From Rhodospirillaceae bacterium (lineage in GTDB: Bacteria; Pseudomonadota; Alphaproteobacteria; TMED109), in NCBI GenBank assembly GCA_902571315.1, contig CACGBM010000003.1, forward strand, positions 1 to 64,000: DNA of 64,000 nucleotides. The letters run 5' to 3'. The position numbers and the translations under genes are program-made. The notes beneath the pieces are model-generated. The model was not told where the DNA came from. It did no database searches and worked only from the letters and a program-made list of their open reading frames with translations. Below, one piece after another: positions 1 through 8,966 of the stretch (position 1 is its first letter; each line of letters opens with the position of its first letter).

Positions 1-1916
1 TTAACTGTTAAAGGCACTGACCCTATTGGCTTTTCTTTAAGTTTTCTATCAGTCATTTTATCTTCACTATTATTCGAATCTGATTCATTTTGTTTGTCAT
101 CTTTAATTACTTTTTTTCCTTTAAGTAGATCTTTAATTTCAGATGCGGTGAGAGTTTCATATTCAAGTAATCCTTTTGCAATGATATGTAAATCTTTTAG
201 CTTAGCATTAATAATTTTTTTTGCTGTAGATTCACCTTTTTTCACTAAGACTTTAACTTCATTATCAATAATACGAGCGGTTTCATCTGATATATTAGTT
301 TGCTGGGAAACTGAGTGGCCAAGAAAAACTTCTTCTTGATTACTTTCATATCTGAGAGGACCTAGCTTATCAGAAAAACCAAACTCTTTAACCATTCTCT
401 TAGCCAAATTAGTTGCTTGTTGTATATCATTACCTGCTCCTGTAGTAATATTATCTTTTCCATAGATTAACTCCTCAGCAATTCTTCCACCAAAAAGCGA
501 AGCTAATTGAGCATTCAACTCATTATAGGTATGCGCCAATTTATCTCTTTCTGGCAACCACATAGTTACTCCTAAAGCTCTTCCTCTAGGAATAATAGTT
601 ACTTTATGAAGAGGTTCATGACCTTTAGCATTTAACATTACCAAGGCATGACCTGCTTCATGGTAAGCTGTTTTCTCCTTTTCATCCTCTGTCATTACCA
701 TAGATCTTCTTTCACTACCCATCATAACTTTGTCTTTAGCTTCTTCAAATTCAACCATAGAAACATTTTTTTTATTTTTTCTGGCAGCTAGTAAAGCTGC
801 TTCATTTACAATATTAGCTAGATCAGCTCCAGAAAATCCAGGGGTTCCTCTAGCTATTGTTCTAGGTTCAACATCTGCAGATAACGGGACTTTTTTCATG
901 TGTACTTTGAGAATTTTTTCTCTACCAACAATATCGGGGTTGGGAACTACTACTTGTCTATCAAATCTTCCAGGTCTAAGAAGTGCGGGATCTAACACAT
1001 CAGGTCTATTTGTGGCCGCTATGAGAATAACACCTTCATTAGTTTCAAACCCATCCATTTCTACTAACAATTGGTTTAAAGTTTGCTCCCTTTCATCATT
1101 GCCACCTCCTAAACCAGCGCCTCTATGTCTGCCTACTGCATCAATTTCATCAACAAATATGATGCAAGGAGCATTTTTTTTCCCTTGTTCAAACATATCT
1201 CTGACTCTAGAAGCACCAACACCAACAAACATTTCAACAAAATCTGATCCAGAAATAGTGAAAAAAGGTACATTAGCTTCTCCCGCAACAGCTCTAGCTA
1301 TCAAAGTTTTACCAGTACCAGGAGGCCCTACAAGTAATACTCCTTTTGGTATTTTTCCACCCAATCTTTGAAATTTAATTGGATTTTTTAAATACTCAAC
1401 AACCTCTTCTAATTCCTCTTTAGCTTCATCAACTCCAGCTACATCTTTAAATGTTACTTTACCATGCTTCTCAGTTAAAAGCTTGGCTTTGGAGCGTCCA
1501 AAGCCTAGAGAACCTCCTCCTTTTCCTTGCATTTGTCTCATAAAGAAAATCCAAACACCAATAAAGAGTAACATAGGTAACCAATTTAAAAACAGACCTA
1601 AAAGAGGAGAAACTGCTTCTTCTTCAGGTGCTGAGTTTATTACAATGTTTCTAGATGATAGTTTTTCTATGATATTTGGATCATTAGGTGGTGTATATGT
1701 AGAAAATTTACTACCGTCATCAAGATGTCCTGAAATAGTTCTTCCAACAATTGAAACATCATTTACTTTATCACTGTCTACAAGCTTTAAAAATTCTGAG
1801 TAAGGTACTTTAGTCGCTCTCGTTTGTCCTGTATTTTGATTAAAAAGATTAAAAACCAAAACCAGTACTATCGCAATGATTACCCAAATAAAAACATTTT
1901 TTCCTGAATTATTCAA
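1..1916 (-). CDS. ftsH: ATP-dependent zinc metalloprotease FtsH (3' end cut by window edge)
   Basis: Membrane-anchored AAA+ protease that extracts and degrades misfolded membrane proteins and short-lived regulators. I read 638 codons and the frame is still open at base 1; the family is usually about 640 residues, so only a few residues are missing. The N-terminus has two membrane segments flanking a periplasmic region, then the AAA module with Walker A GPPGTGKT near residue 200, Walker B (IIFVDEID), and the zinc-binding HEAGH near residue 419. The start is TTG at 1916, chosen because GAGAAGG lies 6 bases upstream and the next residues begin the first membrane helix. It is the last visible gene of the long leftward run and sits directly after tilS, as is usual in alphaproteobacteria. 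Confidence 0.97.
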   Translation of the reverse strand, partial: MNNSGKNVFIWVIIAIVLVLVFNLFNQNTGQTRATKVPYSEFLKLVDSDKVNDVSIVGRTISGHLDDGSKFSTYTPPNDPNIIEKLSSRNIVINSAPEEEAVSPLLGLFLNWLPMLLFIGVWIFFMRQMQGKGGGSLGFGRSKAKLLTEKHGKVTFKDVAGVDEAKEELEEVVEYLKNPIKFQRLGGKIPKGVLLVGPPGTGKTLIARAVAGEANVPFFTISGSDFVEMFVGVGASRVRDMFEQGKKNAPCIIFVDEIDAVGRHRGAGLGGGNDEREQTLNQLLVEMDGFETNEGVILIAATNRPDVLDPALLRPGRFDRQVVVPNPDIVGREKILKVHMKKVPLSADVEPRTIARGTPGFSGADLANIVNEAALLAARKNKKNVSMVEFEEAKDKVMMGSERRSMVMTEDEKEKTAYHEAGHALVMLNAKGHEPLHKVTIIPRGRALGVTMWLPERDKLAHTYNELNAQLASLFGGRIAEELIYGKDNITTGAGNDIQQATNLAKRMVKEFGFSDKLGPLRYESNQEEVFLGHSVSQQTNISDETARIIDNEVKVLVKKGESTAKKIINAKLKDLHIIAKGLLEYETLTASEIKDLLKGKKVIKDDKQNESDSNNSEDKMTDRKLKEKPIGSVPLTV

Positions 1917-1928
1917 TTATTATCCTTC

Positions 1929-3245
1929 TCAAATTATATTGTCATATTTTTTATTAAAAAAATCAATAGTATGTAACCTAATATTATTTTCTAATAAATC
2001 TAGTTCACATATATTTAAATGGGGTATGTTGACCAAACCTTCAAGAGTAAATATAACAGGTAAGGTTTTTCTAACTTGAAATGGCAGAATTTTTATTTTC
2101 TTTTTATTGATTTTAAAGCTTTTTTTGTAAAAAGAGTTATTCAAAAAAGAACCTAAGGGTAAAATTTTTAATGAATGCTTTGTATTATTTTTAATTAAAA
2201 ACCTATTATCCCAAATTATTTTTTTATAACTAGCAATTAGCAGGGGATCTTTCTTTAAATCATTGTATTCTCTACATATATATATTTTTTTTTTTTTTAA
2301 AATTATAATACAACCACCTATTGAATAAGTTATAATTTTATTTTGCAAGGCATGAAAATATACTTTCTCTAAAACTTCTAATTTTGAAAAATACTTTTTA
2401 TTTCCTAATCTAATAATTGCTTTCTTTATAAAATTAAAAACTAAAAATTTTGGATATTTTTCTAAAATTTCTTTTCTTATTTCTAAAAAACCCTCATTTT
2501 TATAATAGAAATAACTTTTTAATTCTTTTTTTATAAATTTATCATTAAATTTTCTAATTTTACAAAAAAGCAAGGAAGCTTTAATTAGATCATATTTTAA
2601 TTTTTCTTCTTTGTTAAGTATCTTTCTTACTCTTGTTCTAAAATATTTATTATTTGAATTTGAGCGATCATTAATAAACTCAATTTTTTTTATTGAATTA
2701 AGTTGTAGAATCTGATTTTTAGAGAAACGTAAAAATGGTCTAAAAAATTTTACATTAAAAATTTCTCTTAACTCAAAAATAGGACACAGTCCTTCTAGAT
2801 AAGAATTATTAATAATTCTCATTGACACTGTTTCGGCAATATCATCCGCATGGTGACCCAGAAAAAGAGTTTTAATTTTTAATTCTAAACATTTTTTAGT
2901 TATGTAAGAATATCTAGCAATCCTAGCTTGTTCCATGAGCGCCGTTTTAGGTTTTCTATTCCAACTAAGTTTTATAAAATTACATTTTAATAATTTACAT
3001 GCTTTTTCAACTAGTAAAAGTTCACTAATACTCTCTTTTCTCAAGTTGTGATCAAAAGAAAATACATGCAAAGATTTATCTTCAAGGCTAGCCCATCTAC
3101 TTAGTACATTTAGTAGTAACATACTATCAGGTCCACCGGAAACTGCAATTCCGTAGTGTCTTTCATGTTTTATGAAATAGTATTTATTTAAAGTTTGGCG
3201 AACTTCATTTTCAAATTCTAAAAAATCTAAGTTAGCATTTTGCAC
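1929..3245 (-). CDS. tilS: tRNA(Ile)-lysidine synthase TilS
   Basis: Cytoplasmic N-type ATP pyrophosphatase that attaches lysine to C34 of the CAU-anticodon tRNA-Ile so that it reads AUA. The ATP-binding PP-loop SGGPDS is at residues 36-41, followed by the GHHADDIAET segment typical of the family. 438 residues is a normal length; the C-terminal part is Lys/Asn/Ile-rich and diverged. It overlaps the cpoB stop region by 14 bases, so the two are probably cotranscribed and translationally coupled. A run of 14 A on the coding strand (2285-2298) encodes four lysines and is a potential slippage point. AUA is common in this AT-rich window, so the enzyme should be essential here. Confidence 0.95.
   Translation of the reverse strand: MQNANLDFLEFENEVRQTLNKYYFIKHERHYGIAVSGGPDSMLLLNVLSRWASLEDKSLHVFSFDHNLRKESISELLLVEKACKLLKCNFIKLSWNRKPKTALMEQARIARYSYITKKCLELKIKTLFLGHHADDIAETVSMRIINNSYLEGLCPIFELREIFNVKFFRPFLRFSKNQILQLNSIKKIEFINDRSNSNNKYFRTRVRKILNKEEKLKYDLIKASLLFCKIRKFNDKFIKKELKSYFYYKNEGFLEIRKEILEKYPKFLVFNFIKKAIIRLGNKKYFSKLEVLEKVYFHALQNKIITYSIGGCIIILKKKKIYICREYNDLKKDPLLIASYKKIIWDNRFLIKNNTKHSLKILPLGSFLNNSFYKKSFKINKKKIKILPFQVRKTLPVIFTLEGLVNIPHLNICELDLLENNIRLHTIDFFNKKYDNII
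2285..2298 (-). repeat. 14-nt poly(A) homopolymer inside tilS
   Basis: Fourteen consecutive T on the plus strand (A on the coding strand) encode Lys-Lys-Lys-Lys in tilS, preceded by an alternating TA stretch. The tilS frame is open across exactly 14 A. It is the longest homopolymer I noticed in the window. Confidence 0.9.
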
Positions 3246-4203
3246 GTTTTATATATTCTTTTGCTCTGTTGCTAATTCTATTTGGAGCATTTGGAAATTC
3301 CGATTCTAACTTGGAAAATGCTGCACAGGCATCTTCAATCTTACCCAAATTCATGAATGTTAGAGCTAGTTTGAACAATTGATCTATAGCTTTATTACCC
3401 TTAGGAAAATTTTGGAAACCTCTTGCAAAACTAATTGCAGCCAATTGAAATTTTTTCTGTACATAATAAGTCTCACCTAACCAATAGTAAGCATTAGATG
3501 CAAGAGGATCATCAGGATGTTCTCCTATAAATGCCTTAAAAGAATTTTCTGCTTCAATAAAGTTCTCTCTGACTAGCATATCGTATGCATAGCTATATAT
3601 TTCAGAAGGATTTTTTAATAATGCAGTAATTTTATCTTCGCTAATTTCTCCCTGTTGAGGTGCTCCTCCTATAGTCTCAGGAATGTTGTTTTCTGAAAAA
3701 ATTTCTTCATTTTCTTTGTTTAAATTTTCATTTACTGTACCCAAAACTTTCATGCTAGGATTTTTTTTGATGTTAGGATCTTCAATTATAGTTGTTTCTT
3801 TCTCAATTGATTGCATTTCAGAACCATTATTGTTTAACTTAAGATCATTTTCTTCTGTACTTAATTGATCTGACTGGGCCAATTCTTTTCTACTCAATAA
3901 CTTATAAAGATTATCTATTTTAAAGTTTAATTCTTCCATAACTCCATTTATGCCTCTAATCTCTTCTTCTAATTCAATTAACCTCTGTTCATGACCTGCA
4001 ATTGCATTTGTATACTTATCATAATTATTTAAATTACTGGGACTGCCAGTTTGAATACTTTTAAGTTCTGACTCCAACTCATTCATTCTTTGAATAACTG
4101 ATTTTAAATAGTTTTCTTCTTGGCTTTTGCTGAGGTTAGTGATTAGGAGCAATAAAAAAATAAATAAAAGATATTTTGGCTTATTGTTGTTAAATTTATT
4201 CAT
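3232..4203 (-). CDS. cpoB: Tol-Pal cell division coordinator CpoB (YbgF)
   Basis: Periplasmic TPR protein that links the Tol-Pal machine to septal peptidoglycan synthesis. 323 residues: a signal peptide at about 1-27 with a Lys-poor leucine/isoleucine core, a predicted coiled coil from about 30 to 105 (heptad-like ELESELKSIQ, RLIELEEEIR), an acidic, Asn/Ser-rich linker to about 195, then TPR-like repeats with the family pattern (AYYWLGETYY, QFAARGF-type helices) to the C-terminus. It lies directly downstream of pal as in most proteobacteria and overlaps tilS. The long low-complexity linker is the least conserved part. Confidence 0.93.
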   Translation of the reverse strand: MNKFNNNKPKYLLFIFLLLLITNLSKSQEENYLKSVIQRMNELESELKSIQTGSPSNLNNYDKYTNAIAGHEQRLIELEEEIRGINGVMEELNFKIDNLYKLLSRKELAQSDQLSTEENDLKLNNNGSEMQSIEKETTIIEDPNIKKNPSMKVLGTVNENLNKENEEIFSENNIPETIGGAPQQGEISEDKITALLKNPSEIYSYAYDMLVRENFIEAENSFKAFIGEHPDDPLASNAYYWLGETYYVQKKFQLAAISFARGFQNFPKGNKAIDQLFKLALTFMNLGKIEDACAAFSKLESEFPNAPNRISNRAKEYIKRAKC

Positions 4204-4206
4204 AAA

Positions 4207-4764
4207 TTAAGGATTTATGATAGTAATTGCTGTTCTAGATTGGGCCCATGCCTTTTCATTGTTTTCTAGAGATTGTAGTTTTTCTTTTCCAAAAGAAATA
4301 ATAGATATTCTACTCTCCTCTACTCCCAGAGAAGTTAAAAAAGATTTAACTGAATAAGCTCTTCTTTCTCCTAAAGCTAAATTATATTCTCTGGTTCCTC
4401 TAGCATCGCAGTGACCTTCAATCGTTACTGTAATATTCTGGTTTGCTATTAAAAATCTAGCCTGTCTTTTGAGAGTTTCTATTCCTTCTTTTCTAAAGCT
4501 AGATTGATCATAGTCAAAAAATACTCTATCTCCGACCTCTACCAGTTTTTCATTTAAAACTTTAGTTTTTTTAGCAGTTTCTGATAAATTATCTTCTATA
4601 CTAATATTTTGATTATCTTCCTGACCAACTTCAGCCTCTTCTTCTATACTAGTAGATACTTCACTACTTGCACCTTCAACCAAAATTTTTTCATTTTGAG
4701 TTGTGCACCCAATTATATTAAATATTAAAAAACATAGATAAAAAAATTTTAAGATTATTTTCAT
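4207..4764 (-). CDS. pal: Peptidoglycan-associated lipoprotein Pal
   Basis: Outer-membrane lipoprotein that binds peptidoglycan through an OmpA-type domain and TolB, holding the outer membrane to the wall during constriction. The signal peptide ends at a lipobox with Cys20 (IIGC). A Ser/Glu-rich tether follows to about residue 70, then the OmpA domain with FFDYDQSSF, the signature EGHCDARGTREYN and the helix LGERRAYSVKSFL. 185 residues is usual. It lies 3 bases from cpoB and 31 bases after tolB, in the Tol-Pal operon order. Confidence 0.96.
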   Translation of the reverse strand: MKIILKFFYLCFLIFNIIGCTTQNEKILVEGASSEVSTSIEEEAEVGQEDNQNISIEDNLSETAKKTKVLNEKLVEVGDRVFFDYDQSSFRKEGIETLKRQARFLIANQNITVTIEGHCDARGTREYNLALGERRAYSVKSFLTSLGVEESRISIISFGKEKLQSLENNEKAWAQSRTAITIINP

Positions 4765-4795
4765 AATATTAGTATTACATAATTTTTATAAAAAA

Positions 4796-6118
4796 TTAAT
4801 AATTAATTGAAGGACCCCAATCTGGATCAGAAGCTTCGCCTTTAGTATCTAATTTTTTTTCTAGGTTTCCGGTAATATCAATTGTAAAAATAGAAGAAAT
4901 TAGTTTATTATTTAATTTAAATACTTTATTAAATATTAAAGTTCGTCCATTTGGAGACCAAGAAGGGCTTTCAGTTAGATATCCAGTAGCAATAATTCTT
5001 TCACCAGAACCGTCTTTTTTAATAAGTCCAATAAAAAATTTATTTCTATATGTTTTAGTAAAAGCAATATAGTCTCCTCTAGGTGACCAAACAGGAGTTG
5101 CATAACTACCCTCACCATATGAAATTCTTTTGGCTTTTTTTGATATGTCACCATTGTTTCGTTTGATATATAAATTTTGTTTTCCGGACCTATCAGAACT
5201 AAATACTATCCATTTATTGTCCGGGGAAAATGAAGGAGAAGTATTGATGTGCCTATTATTAGTGATTTGAATAATTTCATTATTATATAATTTCTGTATG
5301 AAAATATTTGAGCTGCCTTTTTTTGTAAGAGAAAATATAATGTTTTCACCATCTGGAGAAAACCTAGGTGCAAAACTCATGCCTGAAAAATTTCCTAAAA
5401 TTTTTTCCTTTTTTGTATTTATATCTAATAAATAGACTGTGGGTTTTTTATCTGAAAATGACAAGTAAGCAATTTTTTTTCCATCTGGAGAAAATCTTGG
5501 AGTAATTGCTATATCTTTGCCATCAGTTAAATACTCATGATTATTTCCATCATAATCCATGATAGCTATTCTTTTAGATACATTATTAGCTGTTTTTTCT
5601 TCAGCGATATATACTAACCTGGTATCAAAATATCCTCTTTCTCCAGTTACACGTTGGTAAACTAAATTTGATATAATATGAGCTATCACTCTTAAGTTAT
5701 CATTATTTAAAACTTCAATTTTTTTACTCAGAATTAATTTTTCTCTATAGACATCCCATAGTTTAATATTAATTAGCAGTTTGTCTTCATCTATATTTAT
5801 TTTTCCACTTACAATAAGGTTAGCATCTATTAAACTCCAATCTCTAAATAAAGGTTGGAAAAAAACTTCTTCTTCATTTTGTAAAAATGCGCTATTTGCT
5901 ATTTGTCTGAATAAGCCTGAGTTACTTAAATCATTGGAAACGATTTCAAAAATCTTACTACTAATTATTTTTTCTTTTACTGATTTATAATTAAATTTAG
6001 TTATTGCTATCGGTAATGGTTCAATAACGCCTTTTGTTACATCAATTTCTATAGGAGTTGAATGTAGATTTTTAAATAAAAAAACAATTAAAAGTAAATA
6101 TAATTTTAAGTTAATCAT
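4796..6118 (-). CDS. tolB: Tol-Pal system beta-propeller protein TolB
   Basis: Periplasmic protein that shuttles between Pal and TolA. 440 residues: signal peptide at about 1-20, an N-terminal alpha/beta domain to about 165, then a six-bladed propeller recognised from repeated PRFSPDGKKIAYLS-like blades near residues 208, 252, 295, 341 and 385. It shares its first base with the last base of the tolA stop region, a tight junction implying cotranscription. All expected domains are present. Confidence 0.97.
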   Translation of the reverse strand: MINLKLYLLLIVFLFKNLHSTPIEIDVTKGVIEPLPIAITKFNYKSVKEKIISSKIFEIVSNDLSNSGLFRQIANSAFLQNEEEVFFQPLFRDWSLIDANLIVSGKINIDEDKLLINIKLWDVYREKLILSKKIEVLNNDNLRVIAHIISNLVYQRVTGERGYFDTRLVYIAEEKTANNVSKRIAIMDYDGNNHEYLTDGKDIAITPRFSPDGKKIAYLSFSDKKPTVYLLDINTKKEKILGNFSGMSFAPRFSPDGENIIFSLTKKGSSNIFIQKLYNNEIIQITNNRHINTSPSFSPDNKWIVFSSDRSGKQNLYIKRNNGDISKKAKRISYGEGSYATPVWSPRGDYIAFTKTYRNKFFIGLIKKDGSGERIIATGYLTESPSWSPNGRTLIFNKVFKLNNKLISSIFTIDITGNLEKKLDTKGEASDPDWGPSINY

Positions 6119-6921
6119 TACCTTGCTTCTATTGGTTTAAAATTAATAATTAATTCCTTCCATTTATTATACCTATCTTTTTTTAATCCTTCAAATGGTG
6201 AGGCTTTTTTTATTGCTCTGATGGCAGAATCAAGATATGGCTGTAAAATATTATTTCTATTAATTTCATTCATAGTACTTTTATGAATTTTTAGTTCGAT
6301 AACGTTACCGTTAATATCAAGTCTTACTATCATTTTTATGATAAGATCTTTTGTAGTTTTTATTCCAGGTGGTCTTGACCAGTTTTCATCAATTTGATTA
6401 AGTATTAATTTTTCTATATTGTTTAATTCATTTTGATTAAGTATTTTTTTATTTAAATTATTGCTATTTTTTAATTTTTGTTCAGAGAGTTTTTGTAGTT
6501 TTTTATCAAAACTATCTTGTGTTTCTAAAGGTAGTTTTTTTTTAGCTAAATCCTTTAACAAATCATCAAACTCATCTTTGCTTGAACTTTTTTCTTTTTT
6601 TTCTTTAGGGGGTTTATTTGATTTTATTTCCTTTTTTGATTTTTCTATAATAGGTTTAAGCGATTTCATGTCTTTTTTTTGCTTTTCTTTTTCTTTAACG
6701 GATCTATCTGACTTTACTTTCTTTTTAGGCTTTTCTTTTTCTCTAGCGGATTTATCTGACCTTACTTTCTTTTTAGGCTTTTCTTCAATAATTTTTTTTT
6801 CCAGTGACAGATTTACATTAATTGCTTGTTGTTCATTCTTTTTAAGATCAATAATTTCAAGTTTGAAAGCTACCAGAAGTGATAAATGAAAAATAAATGA
6901 GAAAAATACAAATTTAAACAA
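6118..6921 (-). CDS. tolA: Cell envelope protein TolA
   Basis: Inner-membrane anchored energy transducer of the Tol-Pal system. An N-terminal membrane helix (about residues 3-20) is followed by a very lysine-rich, highly charged domain and a TonB-like C-terminal domain from about residue 170 (LILNQIDENWSRPPG, then VRLDINGNV). The charged region contains a 16-residue repeat of the type KPKKKVRSDKSAREKE, two near-identical copies plus degenerate ones. At 267 residues it is shorter than enterobacterial TolA (about 420), mostly in the helical spacer. Position between tolR and tolB supports the call despite low-complexity sequence. Confidence 0.9.
   Translation of the reverse strand: MFKFVFFSFIFHLSLLVAFKLEIIDLKKNEQQAINVNLSLEKKIIEEKPKKKVRSDKSAREKEKPKKKVKSDRSVKEKEKQKKDMKSLKPIIEKSKKEIKSNKPPKEKKEKSSSKDEFDDLLKDLAKKKLPLETQDSFDKKLQKLSEQKLKNSNNLNKKILNQNELNNIEKLILNQIDENWSRPPGIKTTKDLIIKMIVRLDINGNVIELKIHKSTMNEINRNNILQPYLDSAIRAIKKASPFEGLKKDRYNKWKELIINFKPIEAR
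6653..6790 (-). repeat. 48-bp tandem repeat in the tolA spacer
   Basis: Two nearly identical 48-bp units start at 6701 and 6749 (plus-strand reading), each encoding a 16-residue Lys/Glu-rich unit, with a degenerate third copy on the low-coordinate side. The repeat lengthens the charged spacer of TolA and could expand or contract without breaking the frame. Confidence 0.75.
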
Positions 6922-6928
6922 GTAGACC

Positions 6929-7342
6929 TCATTTTTTAGGCAAAGTTATTAAATTCACATTTAAAATGCCACTATCGATTATTTGTTTCATTACTTTCAT
7001 TAAAGTATCATAAGTAACAGATTTGTCTGCTCTAATATAAATTTGAGTTTTTGGATTTGCTTTCCTAATTTCTTTTAATTTGTCATTCAGAATATCTGAA
7101 GTAATAAGTTTCTCTGATATAAAGGTTTCGTTTTTTTTATTTATGGTGATTATAATTGGATCTTTGTTTTCAGGAATATTTGGTGTATCAACTTCCGGTA
7201 ACTCAATTTCAACTCCAGTTTGAAGCAGAGGCGCAGTGATCATAAATACAATTAGAAGAACAAGCATGACGTCAACAAAAGGCGTAACATTAATATCAGA
7301 AAGGAATTTTTTTCTACCTCTATATTTAGAATAATATCTCAT
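6929..7342 (-). CDS. tolR: Tol-Pal system protein TolR
   Basis: ExbD/TolR-family subunit of the TolQR proton-driven motor in the inner membrane. 137 residues with one N-terminal helix (PFVDVMLVLLIVFMI) carrying the proton-pathway Asp24, and a periplasmic domain with the ExbD pattern IYIRADKSVTYDTLMKVM. The stop is 7 bases before tolA, and the start ATG touches the tolQ stop at 7342, so Q-R-A are tightly coupled. Confidence 0.97.
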   Translation of the reverse strand: MRYYSKYRGRKKFLSDINVTPFVDVMLVLLIVFMITAPLLQTGVEIELPEVDTPNIPENKDPIIITINKKNETFISEKLITSDILNDKLKEIRKANPKTQIYIRADKSVTYDTLMKVMKQIIDSGILNVNLITLPKK

Positions 7343-8058
7343 TATTTTTTGTTGTGAATATGTCTAGATAGAATATTTGACAGGTCATATAAAAAAATTT
7401 CTAGTGAGTTATAGTATCTATTGGTATCTGATGAAATTTTATTGTATGCCATAACTGCAGGAATTGCAGCTAAAAGACCCATTGCAGTTGCAAGAAGAGC
7501 TTCTGCAATTCCAGGAGCTACTATAGCCAAAGAGGTATTTTTAGATGTTGCGATAGACTGAAAGCTATTCATAATACCCCACACTGTTCCAAATAAGCCA
7601 ATAAATGGAGCAGAAGAACCTGTGGTAGCAAGGAAATTTAAATTTTTTTCTAGTTGTTCTATTTCTCTATTTAGTGTGGAAAACATTGCCTTCTCAATTC
7701 TTTTTTCTAAAACAATATTTTCATCATGATTTATGTTTTTTCTATTTGCAGCGGTGAGTTCTTTCATACCAGTGACAAAAATTGCTTCCATTGGATGGCT
7801 GGGAGAACTTTCTATACTTTTATGAAGTTTTTCTATATTAATACCGGACCAAAAATCATCTTCAAAATTTTTAGACATTTTTCTAAGTTTTCTTAATTTA
7901 GTAATTTTTTCAAATATAATACCCCAGCTAAAAATTGACAAAAAAAGTAGTGATAACATAACCAATCTTACAACTAAATCAGCCTCTAAGATCAGCCCCC
8001 AAATGCTCATATCTAAATCATTTATTATATTAATATCATCGTTCATAACTTTAACCAA
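7342..8058 (-). CDS. tolQ: Tol-Pal system protein TolQ
   Basis: MotA/ExbB/TolQ-family subunit of the Tol motor, with three membrane segments: about residues 25-50, about 140-165 (LFGTVWGIMNSF region) and about 175-205 (EALLATAMGLLAAIPAVMAYN). Conserved glycines and the GTVWGIM motif are all present. The start at 8058 overlaps ybgC by 8 bases; an alternative in-frame ATG four codons later (8046) would remove the overlap. Confidence 0.97.
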   Translation of the reverse strand: MVKVMNDDINIINDLDMSIWGLILEADLVVRLVMLSLLFLSIFSWGIIFEKITKLRKLRKMSKNFEDDFWSGINIEKLHKSIESSPSHPMEAIFVTGMKELTAANRKNINHDENIVLEKRIEKAMFSTLNREIEQLEKNLNFLATTGSSAPFIGLFGTVWGIMNSFQSIATSKNTSLAIVAPGIAEALLATAMGLLAAIPAVMAYNKISSDTNRYYNSLEIFLYDLSNILSRHIHNKK

Positions 8059-8464
8059 AATTTAAAATTTTATGATATAAGGATTTTGGCATTCTAGCAA
8101 CTTTTCCTGTGTTTGATACACAACATAATGTAACTAGAATTTCTGAAATTTCCTTTTTATCTTTATAAAATGTATGCCTAAAGCAGAGTTTTGCTCTATT
8201 AATACTTTCTAAATCAGTAACTAATTTTATTTTATCATCTAATTTACAAGCTAGAATGTAACTAACTTTGAGACTTTTTACTAAAAATTGTACGTTATAT
8301 TTTTCTTTAATAAAAGTTTGTTCTAGTGAGAGGTTCCTTAAAAATTCTGCTCTAGCTCTTTCCGCGAAGTTTAAATATTTTGAATGATAAACAACTCCTC
8401 CAGCATCAGTATCTTCATAATAAATGCGTATATTAATAGAAGAACTTAAATTGTATAAAGACAT
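8051..8464 (-). CDS. ybgC: Tol-Pal system-associated acyl-CoA thioesterase YbgC
   Basis: Hot-dog fold thioesterase encoded with the tol genes throughout proteobacteria; it hydrolyses short or medium acyl-CoA and is linked to phospholipid metabolism. The catalytic signature YYEDTDAGGVVYHSKYLNF includes the conserved Asp20. 137 residues is typical. The stop overlaps tolQ and the start is one base from ruvC, so it sits at the head of the tol part of the operon. Confidence 0.95.
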   Translation of the reverse strand: MSLYNLSSSINIRIYYEDTDAGGVVYHSKYLNFAERARAEFLRNLSLEQTFIKEKYNVQFLVKSLKVSYILACKLDDKIKLVTDLESINRAKLCFRHTFYKDKKEISEILVTLCCVSNTGKVARMPKSLYHKILNFG

Positions 8465-8465
8465 A

Positions 8466-8942
8466 TTAATTAGAATTAAATTTTTCTAACCAGAATAAAG
8501 TCAATAAAGCTGCTTCTGCAATACCGTCATTACTTTTAATATTCCAAAGGTCAGATTCCCCGAATTTTAATCTAGCTAGATCTAAACTTTCTTTTTTAGA
8601 AGGACCTAATCCCATTGATTTTTTCCAAATAGCAGGTGCTACATAATCTACTCTTTTAGAATAAATATATGCTAGTGTCTCTATTCCTCCGAAGTTTCTT
8701 CCAAACTGAAAGCTTGAGGTTACTCCTTGTCTTGGCATAGCATGAACTTTTTCGATAATACTTACATCAATAGAATATGTTTGTAATCCTTCAACTACTT
8801 TCTTTGTATCTACTACTTTTTTTCCATAAATTTTAACTATTGGCATTCTTAAAGCAGTAATAATCTTTGGCAAAGAATTTAGACTATTCTTTACAATTGC
8901 TAATCCTCCAGAACTTCCAGGATCTATACCTAAAACTATCAT
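8466..8942 (-). CDS. ruvC: RuvC-like Holliday junction resolvase, phage-type variant
   Basis: RNase-H-fold nuclease in the ruvC position between yebC and ybgC. Acidic residues fitting the active site are Asp7 (IDPGS), Glu64 (IIEKVHA) and the pair Asp139/Glu143 (NDGIAEAALL); classical RuvC has an Asp-Asp pair spaced by three in the last motif. The stretch EKVHAMPRQGVTSSFQFGRN resembles the RuvC-like resolvases of phages more than chromosomal RuvC, as judged from memory. No ruvA or ruvB follows, although they normally lie between ruvC and ybgC. 158 residues is slightly short. Function as a resolvase is likely; whether it replaces RuvC is inference. Confidence 0.8.
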   Translation of the reverse strand: MIVLGIDPGSSGGLAIVKNSLNSLPKIITALRMPIVKIYGKKVVDTKKVVEGLQTYSIDVSIIEKVHAMPRQGVTSSFQFGRNFGGIETLAYIYSKRVDYVAPAIWKKSMGLGPSKKESLDLARLKFGESDLWNIKSNDGIAEAALLTLFWLEKFNSN

Positions 8943-8966
8943 TTTATTTTAACTAACAAACTGTTT

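Noticed and set aside
6461-6889. 142-residue open frame opposite tolA
   Set aside because: Shadow of the Lys-rich tolA repeat, read as Phe/Ser-rich antisense; no RBS or family support.
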